From CAYVVD01 sp964454975 (lineage in GTDB: Bacteria > Bacteroidota > Ignavibacteria > Kapaibacteriales > UBA2268), in assembly GCA_964454975.1 (NCBI GenBank), contig CAYVVD010000011.1:44322-108321 (forward strand): a stretch of 64,000 nucleotides of DNA, read 5' to 3'. Below the pieces are notes generated by a model. The model worked only from the letters and a program-made list of their open reading frames with translations. It ran no database searches and had not been told where the DNA came from. Positions within the stretch are counted from its first letter, which is position 1. Every line of letters starts with the position of its first letter. The position numbers and the translations under genes are program-made. Below, one piece after another: positions 27,691-37,042 of the stretch.

Positions 27691-30600
27691 TTACCTGGCA
27701 ATTATAAATTTCCGCACGGCAGTGTAGGGACCTGCCTGCATCCTGCAGAAATAGACACCATCTGTTAGATCAGTTGTTGGAAGGCTTACTTCGTAGTAAC
27801 CGGGGTCTAATTCTTCTTCAACAATCCTACGGATTAATTCACCATTTGTATTAATAATTTCGATGTTTGTCAGTATCTCAAAGCCAAGTGAGAATCTGAT
27901 ATCTGTTGCTTCACGAACAGGATTCGGAGTTATTTCTTCCAAGTTAAACTCGTAAAGGCCAAAGAATACTTTTCGCAGGTCATTTGCACATACTTCACGG
28001 ATAACAATACTTCCCTCTCCCTCATTGAAATCAACTCCTTCCACACCAAGTGGTTCGATATCAATTTCAATTTCTGATTTCTGCTCTTCATCAGGAGGAA
28101 GGTAAGTGTCAAACTGGAACCGGACAAGCTCACCATAACCATCTAATGGCTCCATTGTAATGCTTTTCATATCAAAAGTGATAATACCGGCATCAGGATC
28201 AACAAGTGGATTTTCAATCTCGAATTTCTGAGCAGCACTTCCTTTGAATAAAGTACTCTCGATGAATTTTAAAAATTCGGAATTGTATTTAACTGTAAAC
28301 CGTAGAGTTCTGATTTCAGCTTCACTTAGTTCGTCGCCTGCATCAAGAATCACCCTGACTTTTGCCTTTTCCCTGACTTCAACATATTGCTGTAACGGAG
28401 TAACGTTAACATCCCTGAAGAGTTTGTAAGCAGTGCCCTTAATCTCAGCGGAGTATTTCTCTTCAGCGTTCTTATCTTCAATAAAAATGTTTGTGCTGGT
28501 TGTTCCCACCTTTGACGGAGTGAAAATAATCCCGATATTTTCTTCAGCACCTGCTTCGAGGAAAAGGGGCAAACTGACATCGTCCGGATCCAGGAAATTA
28601 AATTCTGATTTTGATTCTTCAAAAAACACCGGCCCCAATTCCAGATCTGCTGTCCCTTTGTTTTGTACTGAAATCCAAAGTGTATCGGTCTTGCCAAGCA
28701 ATATAGTGCTTTCATCACCGGTAGTTTTGACACCTTTGCTTAAACCTTCGCCTGAAAGGATTATTTCAGGGTTGTCAGTACCATCTGTAACAAGCTTAAG
28801 TCTGCCTGCAATTTGCTTATCCTCATTTGCATGGAAAGCAGACTCAATATTCAGCTGTTGGCCGGGAAGTAATTTAAGAGGTAGGCCAAGTGCATCTTTA
28901 TTAACCCTGAAAGGTTGAGAATCATCCCGCCAATCGGTAGATACATTTTCCAGGGCATCAATATCAAAAATCGTAAGTGTGTCAGAATACATCCAAGCAT
29001 CCACACTAAGGTTATTAACTTTTATTGTTGAGTATGAAATGGAGCGAGGTTCATTAACTACTGTAGCATCGTGAGATCCTCCTGATGCATTGTATTTAGG
29101 AACAACTCCGAAACCACTTAATGTTGTTAATGTATTAGCCCCGGCATTATCAATATACCTGAACTTCAATTCATGCCTTCCTGTTTGTTCGGGAAGAAAT
29201 GTGGCCGGTATAAGAACAGAATCCCCGGGTTTAAGTGATAATCCCTTAATTGCTTTATACTCAAATTTGAATGCTGATGCATTTTCATCTTTAATTATAT
29301 CAATGGAAGAAATTTGGAGCAGGTCAGTACCTGTGTTTTTTAATTTGATAATATTATCGGCTGTGTATTCTGCAATAGGGAACTCAGGCCTGTAAATCCT
29401 TTTATTGCCCCAGTCATGGCTGCTGGCCTCAAGTCCCGGTTTAATACCAGATGCATTAATAATTGTAAAAGGATCATGATAATCACCGGCGTTGTTTAAG
29501 TAATAAATTGTGTCCCTGTAATCACCTTCCTTTGTTGGAATAAAATCAACTTTAAAGTCTAATGCCTTTCCCGGTTTAATTATTATGGGTACATTTTCGG
29601 TAGCGTTGATATCAACTGTGAAATCTGAATTAGAAGGCCCCGTAATACCTGATATTTTTAAATCATGGTTGCCGGTATTTGTAACCTGGATATTTTCGCT
29701 TACTTTCTTACCGAGAGTCTTTGAACCGAAAGTAACATCACTTGCATTTATAACGGGGACACCTACTTCTGCTTTCAATTCGGATTTGTAAACAAAAATA
29801 CAAGTATCGCCAATACCAATTGAATCTAAGAAAACACCTTTAGTCCCGGACTCAAAATTCACTTCAATTTCTTCACTCTGCCCCGATGGTGGGATTATGA
29901 CAGGCATTACCGGCTTATTAATTTCAAATCCACGGTCGCCATATTTCAATTTTAACTGGTTTATAATTATTTCAGCAGTTTCGGAACCGTTTATTATCCT
30001 GAAGGTCATTTTAGATTTTTCATTCAGGTTTATCTTCCCAAAATAAATTTCTCCGGGCTCTATGTCAATCAAAACAGCCTTATAATGGATTTCAACTTTT
30101 GTTTTATTTCCCTTTTTATCTGAAAACTCCAATACGAAAACCCCATCCTTCGTTGGATCGGGGACATTGAAACTCCAGACCAGCATTCTTTTATCCTTGC
30201 TTAATTCGCTTTGCCAGCCAACAATCTTATCACCTTCAGATGAGTAATTTATAACAACTTCGTGAATGTTGGACCGTATGAGCGGATCTTCGGGAAAGTC
30301 GGTTGCAGTCCCAGTAATGGTACCATCACAATTGATATCCCATTCGACTACAGGCGGGATAGTATCATTAAGCTGAAGGGTTACTATTTTTGCTGAACCG
30401 TTAAATCCATAAGAGTCATACTGAGAAAAGCCATAAACATTTGCGTTGATTGGTTCGTTGGCTCTGAAAATATATATCCCCGGTTTTGATATTGGTATAG
30501 TTAATCTGGCAAATTGCTCGCCATTCAGGCCGACGGGAATTAGTTCATCATAACCACTGAAATCACTACGAATCTGTTTCCAATTTTGCTGGCTGCCGTC

Positions 30601-31887
30601 AACTAAAGCATATTCCAGGTCTTCTGGTATAAAACCGTTTACATCAGGCTTAAAAAATAGATTAATAAAATTATCCGGATAATAGGTGCCGGCATATTGG
30701 CCGGGGACAAACAACATTACCTGGTTAGCATATTGCTCAACAGCTTGCAGATTAACCTGGAAAGGGCCACCTGGCGGTTCAGGCAATCCGTCTTCTTCAC
30801 TTCCGGAATTATACAGGGTTACAGCAATAGGTTTATCAGAACTTATAACATAAGAACCCGGCTCTTCATCGCGTGTAAGTTCTATGTAACCTTCACCCAA
30901 GACACCGCCCGCTTTTGAAATTTCACCTATTTCGTTACCATTCTTATAAATTTTTGTATCCGGCAAACTTGCAAATACTCTGACAACAGGTTGGTTCTTT
31001 CTGCCGAATATTCGCCCGACATTGTAATTATAGCCCCAAGACCAAACAGGCGTTTCCATTTCAGCAATATAATTGCAACCGCTATTCATCGCCGGTATAA
31101 ATGCACATTGATTAGCAGTTACAACTGAAACCGGCTTATTTGAATTTATTACAGAACCGGTCAGGTCAGGTAATGCAGAATGCAGAAAAGGCTTGGATGA
31201 AAACATCCAAACATCGCCTTTGTTAATGATTTTCTCGATTGTTTCCCCGGGACTCAAGCCATCAGCAGTCTTACTTTGTACATTACCCCCCAATGTGAAT
31301 TTCACTGTTGTATTGTCTTCAGTAGCAACTATACCGGCCATACTCGGCAATGAGTTGTAGAGAGGGTTGCGGACAGAGCCGTCCTCATAGGATGATATGA
31401 TGTATTTATTGCCTAAACCTGATTTTGGAATTGCAAGGAAACCTTCGCCGGTCTGCCTGAAACGTGAAAGCACATATACTTCAACGGGCATTTCTGATTT
31501 TATGCTAATTGCGGCATTGGCATATACTTTTTCAGGGATTTCAAGGTCTTCGCCGGATTTGTTATACGGCTGGGCTACCGTTGGATTAAGTTTAAATTCT
31601 TCAACTTTAAAAGGAGCTAATGTCCTGGAATCGACAAATCCTTTTCCTTTAACCTCAACAGTAACACGAGTTTCAAAAGGAGAAAAAATAAATAAACTGA
31701 CTTTGTTTTCTTCTCCCGCACCGGGGGCTTCGAGGTTTGGTGGAATTGTAAACATGTATTCAGTACCCATGTAACCGGGACCGAATAAACCGCTGTATTC
31801 TTTATCAGCACTTGTTAATATGCTGTTTCCAAAAAGAAAAAAGCAAAGGATTAATACAAATTTTACAAATCGCAGTTGTTTATTCAT
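27691..31887 (-). CDS. Giant T9SS-secreted protein: IgGFc-binding-like, anchor-D, cohesin-like
   Basis: This 1398-residue protein has a signal peptide (FVKFVLILCFFLFGNSILTSA). Residues about 30-480 resemble the IgGFc-binding N-terminal domain of bacterial surface proteins (GSVINSNKPVSVVTANQCAFIP, PVWSWGYNYNVGRIF). Choice-of-anchor-D Ig-like repeats occupy about 600-1150, each with GxxxLxxxIxNTGxxDLxI-like strands. A cohesin-like domain follows (about 1150-1280: VRVILDAGDELSEAEIRTLRF). The C-terminus is a type IX sorting domain (ITPNPVREATDIRFSLG...DLTDGVYFCRMQAG...FIIAR). It is the largest gene here and likely a surface adhesin. The IgGFc name reflects the family only; antibody binding is not implied. 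Confidence 0.88.
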   Translation of the reverse strand: MNKQLRFVKFVLILCFFLFGNSILTSADKEYSGLFGPGYMGTEYMFTIPPNLEAPGAGEENKVSLFIFSPFETRVTVEVKGKGFVDSRTLAPFKVEEFKLNPTVAQPYNKSGEDLEIPEKVYANAAISIKSEMPVEVYVLSRFRQTGEGFLAIPKSGLGNKYIISSYEDGSVRNPLYNSLPSMAGIVATEDNTTVKFTLGGNVQSKTADGLSPGETIEKIINKGDVWMFSSKPFLHSALPDLTGSVINSNKPVSVVTANQCAFIPAMNSGCNYIAEMETPVWSWGYNYNVGRIFGRKNQPVVRVFASLPDTKIYKNGNEIGEISKAGGVLGEGYIELTRDEEPGSYVISSDKPIAVTLYNSGSEEDGLPEPPGGPFQVNLQAVEQYANQVMLFVPGQYAGTYYPDNFINLFFKPDVNGFIPEDLEYALVDGSQQNWKQIRSDFSGYDELIPVGLNGEQFARLTIPISKPGIYIFRANEPINANVYGFSQYDSYGFNGSAKIVTLQLNDTIPPVVEWDINCDGTITGTATDFPEDPLIRSNIHEVVINYSSEGDKIVGWQSELSKDKRMLVWSFNVPDPTKDGVFVLEFSDKKGNKTKVEIHYKAVLIDIEPGEIYFGKINLNEKSKMTFRIINGSETAEIIINQLKLKYGDRGFEINKPVMPVIIPPSGQSEEIEVNFESGTKGVFLDSIGIGDTCIFVYKSELKAEVGVPVINASDVTFGSKTLGKKVSENIQVTNTGNHDLKISGITGPSNSDFTVDINATENVPIIIKPGKALDFKVDFIPTKEGDYRDTIYYLNNAGDYHDPFTIINASGIKPGLEASSHDWGNKRIYRPEFPIAEYTADNIIKLKNTGTDLLQISSIDIIKDENASAFKFEYKAIKGLSLKPGDSVLIPATFLPEQTGRHELKFRYIDNAGANTLTTLSGFGVVPKYNASGGSHDATVVNEPRSISYSTIKVNNLSVDAWMYSDTLTIFDIDALENVSTDWRDDSQPFRVNKDALGLPLKLLPGQQLNIESAFHANEDKQIAGRLKLVTDGTDNPEIILSGEGLSKGVKTTGDESTILLGKTDTLWISVQNKGTADLELGPVFFEESKSEFNFLDPDDVSLPLFLEAGAEENIGIIFTPSKVGTTSTNIFIEDKNAEEKYSAEIKGTAYKLFRDVNVTPLQQYVEVREKAKVRVILDAGDELSEAEIRTLRFTVKYNSEFLKFIESTLFKGSAAQKFEIENPLVDPDAGIITFDMKSITMEPLDGYGELVRFQFDTYLPPDEEQKSEIEIDIEPLGVEGVDFNEGEGSIVIREVCANDLRKVFFGLYEFNLEEITPNPVREATDIRFSLGFEILTNIEIINTNGELIRRIVEEELDPGYYEVSLPTTDLTDGVYFCRMQAGPYTAVRKFIIAR

Positions 31888-32075
31888 AGTCAGTTTCTAA
31901 GAAAACGGAATAAGCCTATAACTATATGACACATCAATCGTTAAAACGTCTCAAAAATTAACAAAAAAATATTCACTAAAATTACAACAAGAGGAAAATC
32001 ACCCTGTTTTATTCACTATTTAGTTACTTGATACTAATAATCAACTCTATTATATTATTCGATTTAATATCGTTT

Positions 32076-33080
32076 CTATTTTTCGCCTATAATCAGGCTG
32101 GAACCGAATTCTGTTTTTATCTTTCTTATGTTTTTAAACCAGGCTTCTTTAAGCGTAACCCAAAGATCGGTCTCAGTATGCGCATCGCCGGCTTTAGTAT
32201 TAACAAGCATGTTCAGCGACATTATTGCAGCATTTTCGGGAGAAGTGCGGTCATCATCAATCAAAGTTTCATGTATTACAACCCTTCCTCCCATCCGCAA
32301 TGCATCGAAGCATTTTTTGATTATGGTAATGTTTTCCCAAATTGAAAACTCCGTGAGCAACATGGAAATAAATATCATATCGTAACCGGATCCAAAATCA
32401 TCATGAAGCACATCACCACCAATTGCTTCCACTCTTCCGGAAAAACCTTCTCTTTCAAACAGCTCTAGTGTAAGCTCTGCTACACGTGGCAAGTCAAATA
32501 CTACGCACTTGATACCGGGATTCGATTTTAAAAATTCCATTGAATAAATCCCAGATCCTCCGCCTAAATCTAAAATTTTATTCACTCCGCTCAAATCCAG
32601 ATAGTCGATTATATCCGGTGCCTGCATTTGAGCACGCCAATGAATTGAATCAATATAAGAGCGGATCCAATAATCGGACTTCTCGTTTAGATCTTTATTA
32701 TAAAGCGCAGTGCCTTTTTTTACTGCATCAGTCAATGTTCCCCAGGCATGCCAGAGGTTGGACTGGTGCATCATATTACCAATAAACTCGGGTTGCCCTT
32801 TAACAAGGAACCTGAATGTTCCTTTTGAATTTGAAAATAAATAACCGCGTTTGTTTAGTAATTTGATGGAACAAAGGGCATTCATTATCCTGTCCGTTGC
32901 TCTTTCATCGGTATCTATTTCGAAGGCAACTTCACGGGACGTTTTTTCTTCATTCCCCAAAACAGAGAAAATATCAAGCTCACAGGCTGTCAGCAATATT
33001 TTGCTTTTTTGATAAGCTCTTGAGATTTCAAGAATTGATAATACCGAATCATCGCTTACAAGTGGATTCAGCTTCTTCAT
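32076..33080 (-). CDS. SAM-dependent O-methyltransferase (plant-COMT/hydroxyneurosporene type)
   Basis: The 334-residue protein has a winged-helix dimerisation domain (about 15-100: LLTACELDIFSVLG, DERATDRIMNALCSIKLL) and a Rossmann methyltransferase domain with motif I ILDLGGGSGIYSMEFL, an acidic ribose-binding FDLPRVAELT and the GGRVVIHETLIDDD strand. Relatives methylate phenolic or isoprenoid hydroxyls, for example in carotenoid or quinone pathways. No pathway partner is adjacent, so the substrate is unknown. Separate unit, 123 bases downstream of the next minus-strand gene's stop. Confidence 0.85.
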   Translation of the reverse strand: MKKLNPLVSDDSVLSILEISRAYQKSKILLTACELDIFSVLGNEEKTSREVAFEIDTDERATDRIMNALCSIKLLNKRGYLFSNSKGTFRFLVKGQPEFIGNMMHQSNLWHAWGTLTDAVKKGTALYNKDLNEKSDYWIRSYIDSIHWRAQMQAPDIIDYLDLSGVNKILDLGGGSGIYSMEFLKSNPGIKCVVFDLPRVAELTLELFEREGFSGRVEAIGGDVLHDDFGSGYDMIFISMLLTEFSIWENITIIKKCFDALRMGGRVVIHETLIDDDRTSPENAAIMSLNMLVNTKAGDAHTETDLWVTLKEAWFKNIRKIKTEFGSSLIIGEK

Positions 33081-33155
33081 AATTACTCCGCGGAAGTTGC
33101 AATTATACGCAATATTGTAACTAAGAAGTTACTTATAAAACACCTAATAAAAAAT

Positions 33156-33184
33156 AAAAAATCCCACCAACAGGGCGGGATTTA
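33156..33184 (-). terminator. Intrinsic terminator of the secreted regulatory-fold gene
   Basis: In minus-strand RNA, ATCCCGCC and GGTGGGAT form an 8-bp stem with a five-base loop followed by a U-rich tail. One pair is G-U in this orientation (it would be A-C on the other strand), which supports minus-strand use. It follows the stop at 33204 by about 20 bases. Confidence 0.85.
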
Positions 33185-33203
33185 AACTGAAATATTATAA
33201 CTT

Positions 33204-33866
33204 TTACCTGTTTAGAATGTCTTCAACTTTTGTAACAATAATCTGTAAATCGCTTTTTGGTGGAGTTCCGGTCAATTTCTCTGAAACAGATACTTTTTTC
33301 TTATATCTTCTCCATGCCCTGTCTTCCGCTACATATTTGGATAGCATCTCAAGCCTTCTTGTCCTGAGTGTATCATTTCCACCTGCTGATACTACAAGAT
33401 CCAGATTTAATGACCTGTTGAAGCGAAGCATTTCCTGGAGTTCCCGCATATAGTTCTCATAACCGGGTACAAAGTCCGAAGTTCCATCAGTAAAGATATT
33501 ATATTCTTTAATAATGTCACCTTTAGCAATCTTTTTAACCTTGATATTTTCCTCTTGCTCGGCAAAGCTTCCGTTGTCTTTTACTTCAATATTTTTTTCA
33601 GTTCGAAGGATGTCAAAACTCTGAAATATGAACCTGTATGTGGCTCCTCCCTCGAGTAGCTGTTCATATTTCCCATCAAGTGAATTTGATTTAGTGTTGA
33701 TCCTTTTATCGCTCGGTCCGTAAATGTCTATAGTTACCCCAAGTGGCTTACCAGTAGCAGCATCGGTAACAACTCCTTTAACAAGAACCTGGCCGGCTTG
33801 CGCTATCCCGGTAATAATCACTAAGAGTGTCAGTGTCAGGATTTTTTTTATCAATTTCTGCTCCAT
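33204..33866 (-). CDS. Secreted protein with carboxypeptidase-regulatory-like and OmpA-like parts
   Basis: The 220-residue protein has a signal peptide (ILTLTLLVIITGIAQA). Residues about 25-100 form a transthyretin-like/carboxypeptidase-regulatory repeat (VLVKGVVTDAATGKPLGVTIDIYGP). The C-terminal part (LNLDLVVSAGGNDTLRTRRLEMLSKYVA) has the beta-alpha spacing of an OmpA-like peptidoglycan-binding fold but not its full NxxLSxxRA signature, so binding is uncertain. Lone gene with its own terminator. Envelope structural role inferred. Confidence 0.65.
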   Translation of the reverse strand: MEQKLIKKILTLTLLVIITGIAQAGQVLVKGVVTDAATGKPLGVTIDIYGPSDKRINTKSNSLDGKYEQLLEGGATYRFIFQSFDILRTEKNIEVKDNGSFAEQEENIKVKKIAKGDIIKEYNIFTDGTSDFVPGYENYMRELQEMLRFNRSLNLDLVVSAGGNDTLRTRRLEMLSKYVAEDRAWRRYKKKVSVSEKLTGTPPKSDLQIIVTKVEDILNR

Positions 33867-34022
33867 AAAATTATTAAATAAATTATTTTCTTATTTAACG
33901 CATTAATATCCCAAAAGTTAACTGAATAACAATACAAATCTAAATTGATAGCAATAGAAAATGAAATTGTATTTATATTCGTTATCCAGAAATATTTTTT
34001 TAGAGCTTAAAACGGAGATAAA

Positions 34023-34577
34023 ATGGAACTAAAATACAGGCTTCTCGAGCATCCATTCTACAAAGCATGGAATTCAGGTGCAATATCCAAAGAACAGCTT
34101 GCTGTTTATGCAGCTTCATATAATGAGCTTATAAATAAAATCCCCGACTTATGGAAAAAAGTTATTGAAAAGCTTGACAGCGGTTCAAAAACCGGTGAAC
34201 ACATAGTCAATGAAGAAAAAGGGCATATAGCACTTTGGGAAAAGTGGCAAAGCACACTTGAAGATGCAGCTGTTTACCCATCAATGAAAGGATTGATTGA
34301 AGAGCTTTCGAATATGAATGAAACCGAATTACTCGGAGCTATTCACGCTTTTGAGATTCAACAACCTGAAGTAGCAGAAACCAAAAAATGTGGTTTAATT
34401 GATTATTACAATGCAGATGAAAGCGATTTAGTTTATTTCGATGAACATATGAACGAAGAAAAACATATCGATTATGCCCGCGAAATCTCACATGGGTTAT
34501 CCAAAATTGAATTTGAGCGTGGGTTCGAGAAGGGTTCGGAATTATTTTACAAGAACCTTGACAATTTTATTAATTAA
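34023..34577 (+). CDS. Heme-oxygenase-like diiron oxidase (TenA/PqqC/CADD superfamily)
   Basis: A 184-residue all-helical protein with the superfamily start HPFYKAWNSGAISKEQLAVYA and acidic/His ligand helices: EHIVNEEKGHIALWEKW, FEIQQPEVAETKKCGLIDYY and YFDEHMNEEKHIDYA (H142, E145/E146, H148). The family includes CADD-type enzymes that make p-aminobenzoate, PqqC-like oxidases and TenA hydrolases; the QQPEVAETK segment most resembles CADD. In this protein the last metal-binding helix appears one residue shorter than the common His-x3-Asp-x2-His. The upstream GGAG is well placed. No folate, PQQ or thiamine gene is adjacent, so substrate is unassigned. Confidence 0.72.
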   Translation: MELKYRLLEHPFYKAWNSGAISKEQLAVYAASYNELINKIPDLWKKVIEKLDSGSKTGEHIVNEEKGHIALWEKWQSTLEDAAVYPSMKGLIEELSNMNETELLGAIHAFEIQQPEVAETKKCGLIDYYNADESDLVYFDEHMNEEKHIDYAREISHGLSKIEFERGFEKGSELFYKNLDNFIN

Positions 34578-34586
34578 AAGTATTAA

Positions 34587-34616
34587 TGTAGAGACAAGGC
34601 ATGCCTTGTCTCTACA
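34587..34616. repeat. Perfect 30-bp palindrome between convergent genes
   Basis: TGTAGAGACAAGGCA followed by its exact reverse complement. It fills the 50-base space between the oxidase stop and the malic enzyme stop. Similar GTAGAGAC...GTCTCTAC palindromes are dispersed in many cyanobacterial and FCB genomes (from memory). It could stop transcription in both directions but has no good U tract. Confidence 0.9.
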
Positions 34617-34627
34617 AATAATTCTTT

Positions 34628-36892
34628 CTACTGCCCCTCAAATTGCTGTGCATCGACAACTGCAAGCGCAATCATATCAAGAATTTCATTAATTTCAGAA
34701 CCGTGCTGCAGTACATGAACGGCTTTCCTCATTCCGCGCAGGACAGGCCCAATAAGATATGCACCGCCAAGTTTGGCGAGCAGCTTATATGCAATATTTC
34801 CTGAATTAAGGTCAGGGCAAATTAGTACGTTAGCTCCGCCTTTCAGGCTGCTGAATGGGAAATTCTTTTCAATTATTTCAGGTACAACCGCTGTATCAGC
34901 CTGCATTTCGCCGTCAACCATCAGTCCCGGGTTTCTTTTCTTAATAATTTCAAGAGCTTTCAGCATCTTAGAAGGTGTTTCACCGGGAGAGGATCCAAAG
35001 TTACTATAAGAAAGCAGAGCTACTCTCGGAATAATATCAAAGTTTTCGACAAACTCAGCAGCTTGTAACGTGATATCAGCAATTGCGTTTGCATCGGGAT
35101 TTGTATTTACTGTAGTGTCTGCAATAAAGTATGTCTTCTTTTTTGAAGAGCAGATGTAAAGGCCGGATACTTTTGAATACCTGTTATCTCTTCCGATTAA
35201 TTCCAAAGCAGGGCGAATTGTACTGGGATAGTTTTTAGTGAGCCCGGAAATAAGCCCGTCTGCATCACCTATTTCAACCATCATGGCGCCAAAGTAGTTT
35301 TGGCTCAGCCTCAGTTTTCTTTCCGCTTCACTTTTGATAACACCTTTACGCTGCCGTTTTTCAAAGAAATGGTCAGAATAACGGTCAATGTTTTCAGATT
35401 CCCTCGGATTAATAATTTCGATTCCTTCAATATCATAGTTATGGTCTTTAGCTACTTGCCTAATCTCATTTTCATTTCCAAGCAATATTGGATTAGCAAT
35501 CCCAGTGTCAATTGCAAGCTGAGCAGCTTTAATAATTTTGGGCTGGTTTCCTTCAGGAAAAACTATACGTTTTGGGTTTTTCTTAGCCTTTTCGTAAATA
35601 CCAGTCATTATTGACTGTGTTCTGCCCATACGGATATTGAGTTCCATACGGTATTTGTCAAAGTCTTCTATGTTTTTCCGGGCGACACCTGTATCCATCG
35701 CTGCTTTTGCTACAGCCGGAGAAACCCATGTCAAAACGCGAGGGTCAAATGGCTTAGGAATAATATATTCTCTTCCGAATTTCATTTCTTCAACACCATA
35801 TGCCCTTTTTACACTTTCGGGTACTTCTTCTTTCGCGAGTTTCGCCAGAGCCTGCGCGGCTGCCACTTTCATCTCTTCATTAATAGCTGTTGCGTACACA
35901 TCCATAGCACCACGGAAAATAAACGGAAAACCAAGAACGTTGTTCACCTGGTTCGGATAGTCGGAACGGCCGGTTGCCATAATCACATCAGGCCTTGCTT
36001 CAACTGCATCATCGTATGTAATTTCCGGATCGGGGTTTGCCATAGCAAAAATAATTGGCTGGTCAGCCATTGTTTTTACAATTTCTTTGCTGACAACATT
36101 ACCTTGTGAAAGGCCTACAAATACATCGGCACCATTGAGAGCATCAGCAAGCGAACGTGCGTCTGTTTCAACTTCAAATTCTACTTTATATTCATTCATT
36201 CCTTCAGTGCGACCTTTGTATATAACGCCTTTGGAGTCGCACATTAGTACATTTTTCGGGTCAACACCAAGAGAAATATGGAATTTAGCACAAGCAATCC
36301 CGGATGCTCCAGCTCCGTTGTAAACAACCTTGATTTTGGAAATATCCTTGCCCGAAATCTCGCATGCGTTGAGTAAAGCAGCTCCGCTGATAATCGCCGT
36401 ACCGTGTTGGTCATCATGGAAAACCGGAATTTTCAGTTTTTTCTTTAAATCTTCTTCGATGTGGAAACATTCAGGACCTTTTATATCTTCGAGGTTTATA
36501 CCTCCAAAGGTAGGCTCGAGAATTTCGCATGTCCTGACAACTTCTTCAATTGATTTTGAATTTAATTCTATGTCGAATACATCAATATCCGCAAATACTT
36601 TGAACAGAACGCCTTTGCCTTCCATAACAGGTTTGCTTGCATGAGGGCCAATGTCTCCCAGGCCCAAAACGGCGGTACCGTTAGAAATAACCGCTACCAG
36701 GTTACCTTTAGCTGTATATTCGAATACTTTGCTGTCGTCCTTATGTATTTCCCTGCATGGCTCGGCAACACCAGGAGAATAGGCAAGTGACAGGTCTCGT
36801 TGCGTTGCACAGGGTTTTGTTGTAACAACTTCAATTTTTCCCTTTCTGCCCATACTGTGGTATTCAAGAGCATCTTCTTTACGTATCTTCAT
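34628..36892 (-). CDS. maeB: NADP-dependent malic enzyme with phosphotransacetylase domain
   Basis: The 754-residue protein has the N-terminal malic enzyme (about 1-420: LSLAYSPGVAEPCREI, VFHDDQHGTAIISGAALLNA, NAD(P) site VVYNGAGASGIACAKF) and a C-terminal phosphate acetyl/butyryl-transferase-like domain (about 430-750: IVFPEGNQPKIIKAA, SNFGSSPGETPSKM). Oxidative decarboxylation of malate to pyruvate supplies NADPH and pyruvate; in MaeB the second domain binds acetyl-CoA as a regulator. Length and order are those of MaeB. Single gene; cytoplasmic. Confidence 0.96.
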   Translation of the reverse strand: MKIRKEDALEYHSMGRKGKIEVVTTKPCATQRDLSLAYSPGVAEPCREIHKDDSKVFEYTAKGNLVAVISNGTAVLGLGDIGPHASKPVMEGKGVLFKVFADIDVFDIELNSKSIEEVVRTCEILEPTFGGINLEDIKGPECFHIEEDLKKKLKIPVFHDDQHGTAIISGAALLNACEISGKDISKIKVVYNGAGASGIACAKFHISLGVDPKNVLMCDSKGVIYKGRTEGMNEYKVEFEVETDARSLADALNGADVFVGLSQGNVVSKEIVKTMADQPIIFAMANPDPEITYDDAVEARPDVIMATGRSDYPNQVNNVLGFPFIFRGAMDVYATAINEEMKVAAAQALAKLAKEEVPESVKRAYGVEEMKFGREYIIPKPFDPRVLTWVSPAVAKAAMDTGVARKNIEDFDKYRMELNIRMGRTQSIMTGIYEKAKKNPKRIVFPEGNQPKIIKAAQLAIDTGIANPILLGNENEIRQVAKDHNYDIEGIEIINPRESENIDRYSDHFFEKRQRKGVIKSEAERKLRLSQNYFGAMMVEIGDADGLISGLTKNYPSTIRPALELIGRDNRYSKVSGLYICSSKKKTYFIADTTVNTNPDANAIADITLQAAEFVENFDIIPRVALLSYSNFGSSPGETPSKMLKALEIIKKRNPGLMVDGEMQADTAVVPEIIEKNFPFSSLKGGANVLICPDLNSGNIAYKLLAKLGGAYLIGPVLRGMRKAVHVLQHGSEINEILDMIALAVVDAQQFEGQ

Positions 36893-37042
36893 AATATAAC
36901 CCAGATTAATCCTAATTCTTTATTTAAAGAAAATATCGCAGCAATTACATACGGCAATATTCAAAATTATTAACTACAAAGTAAGAATTTCCCGATAATT
37001 TACTTGTGTAATAAAAATGTTGCAGAAAATCTATAGTAACAA

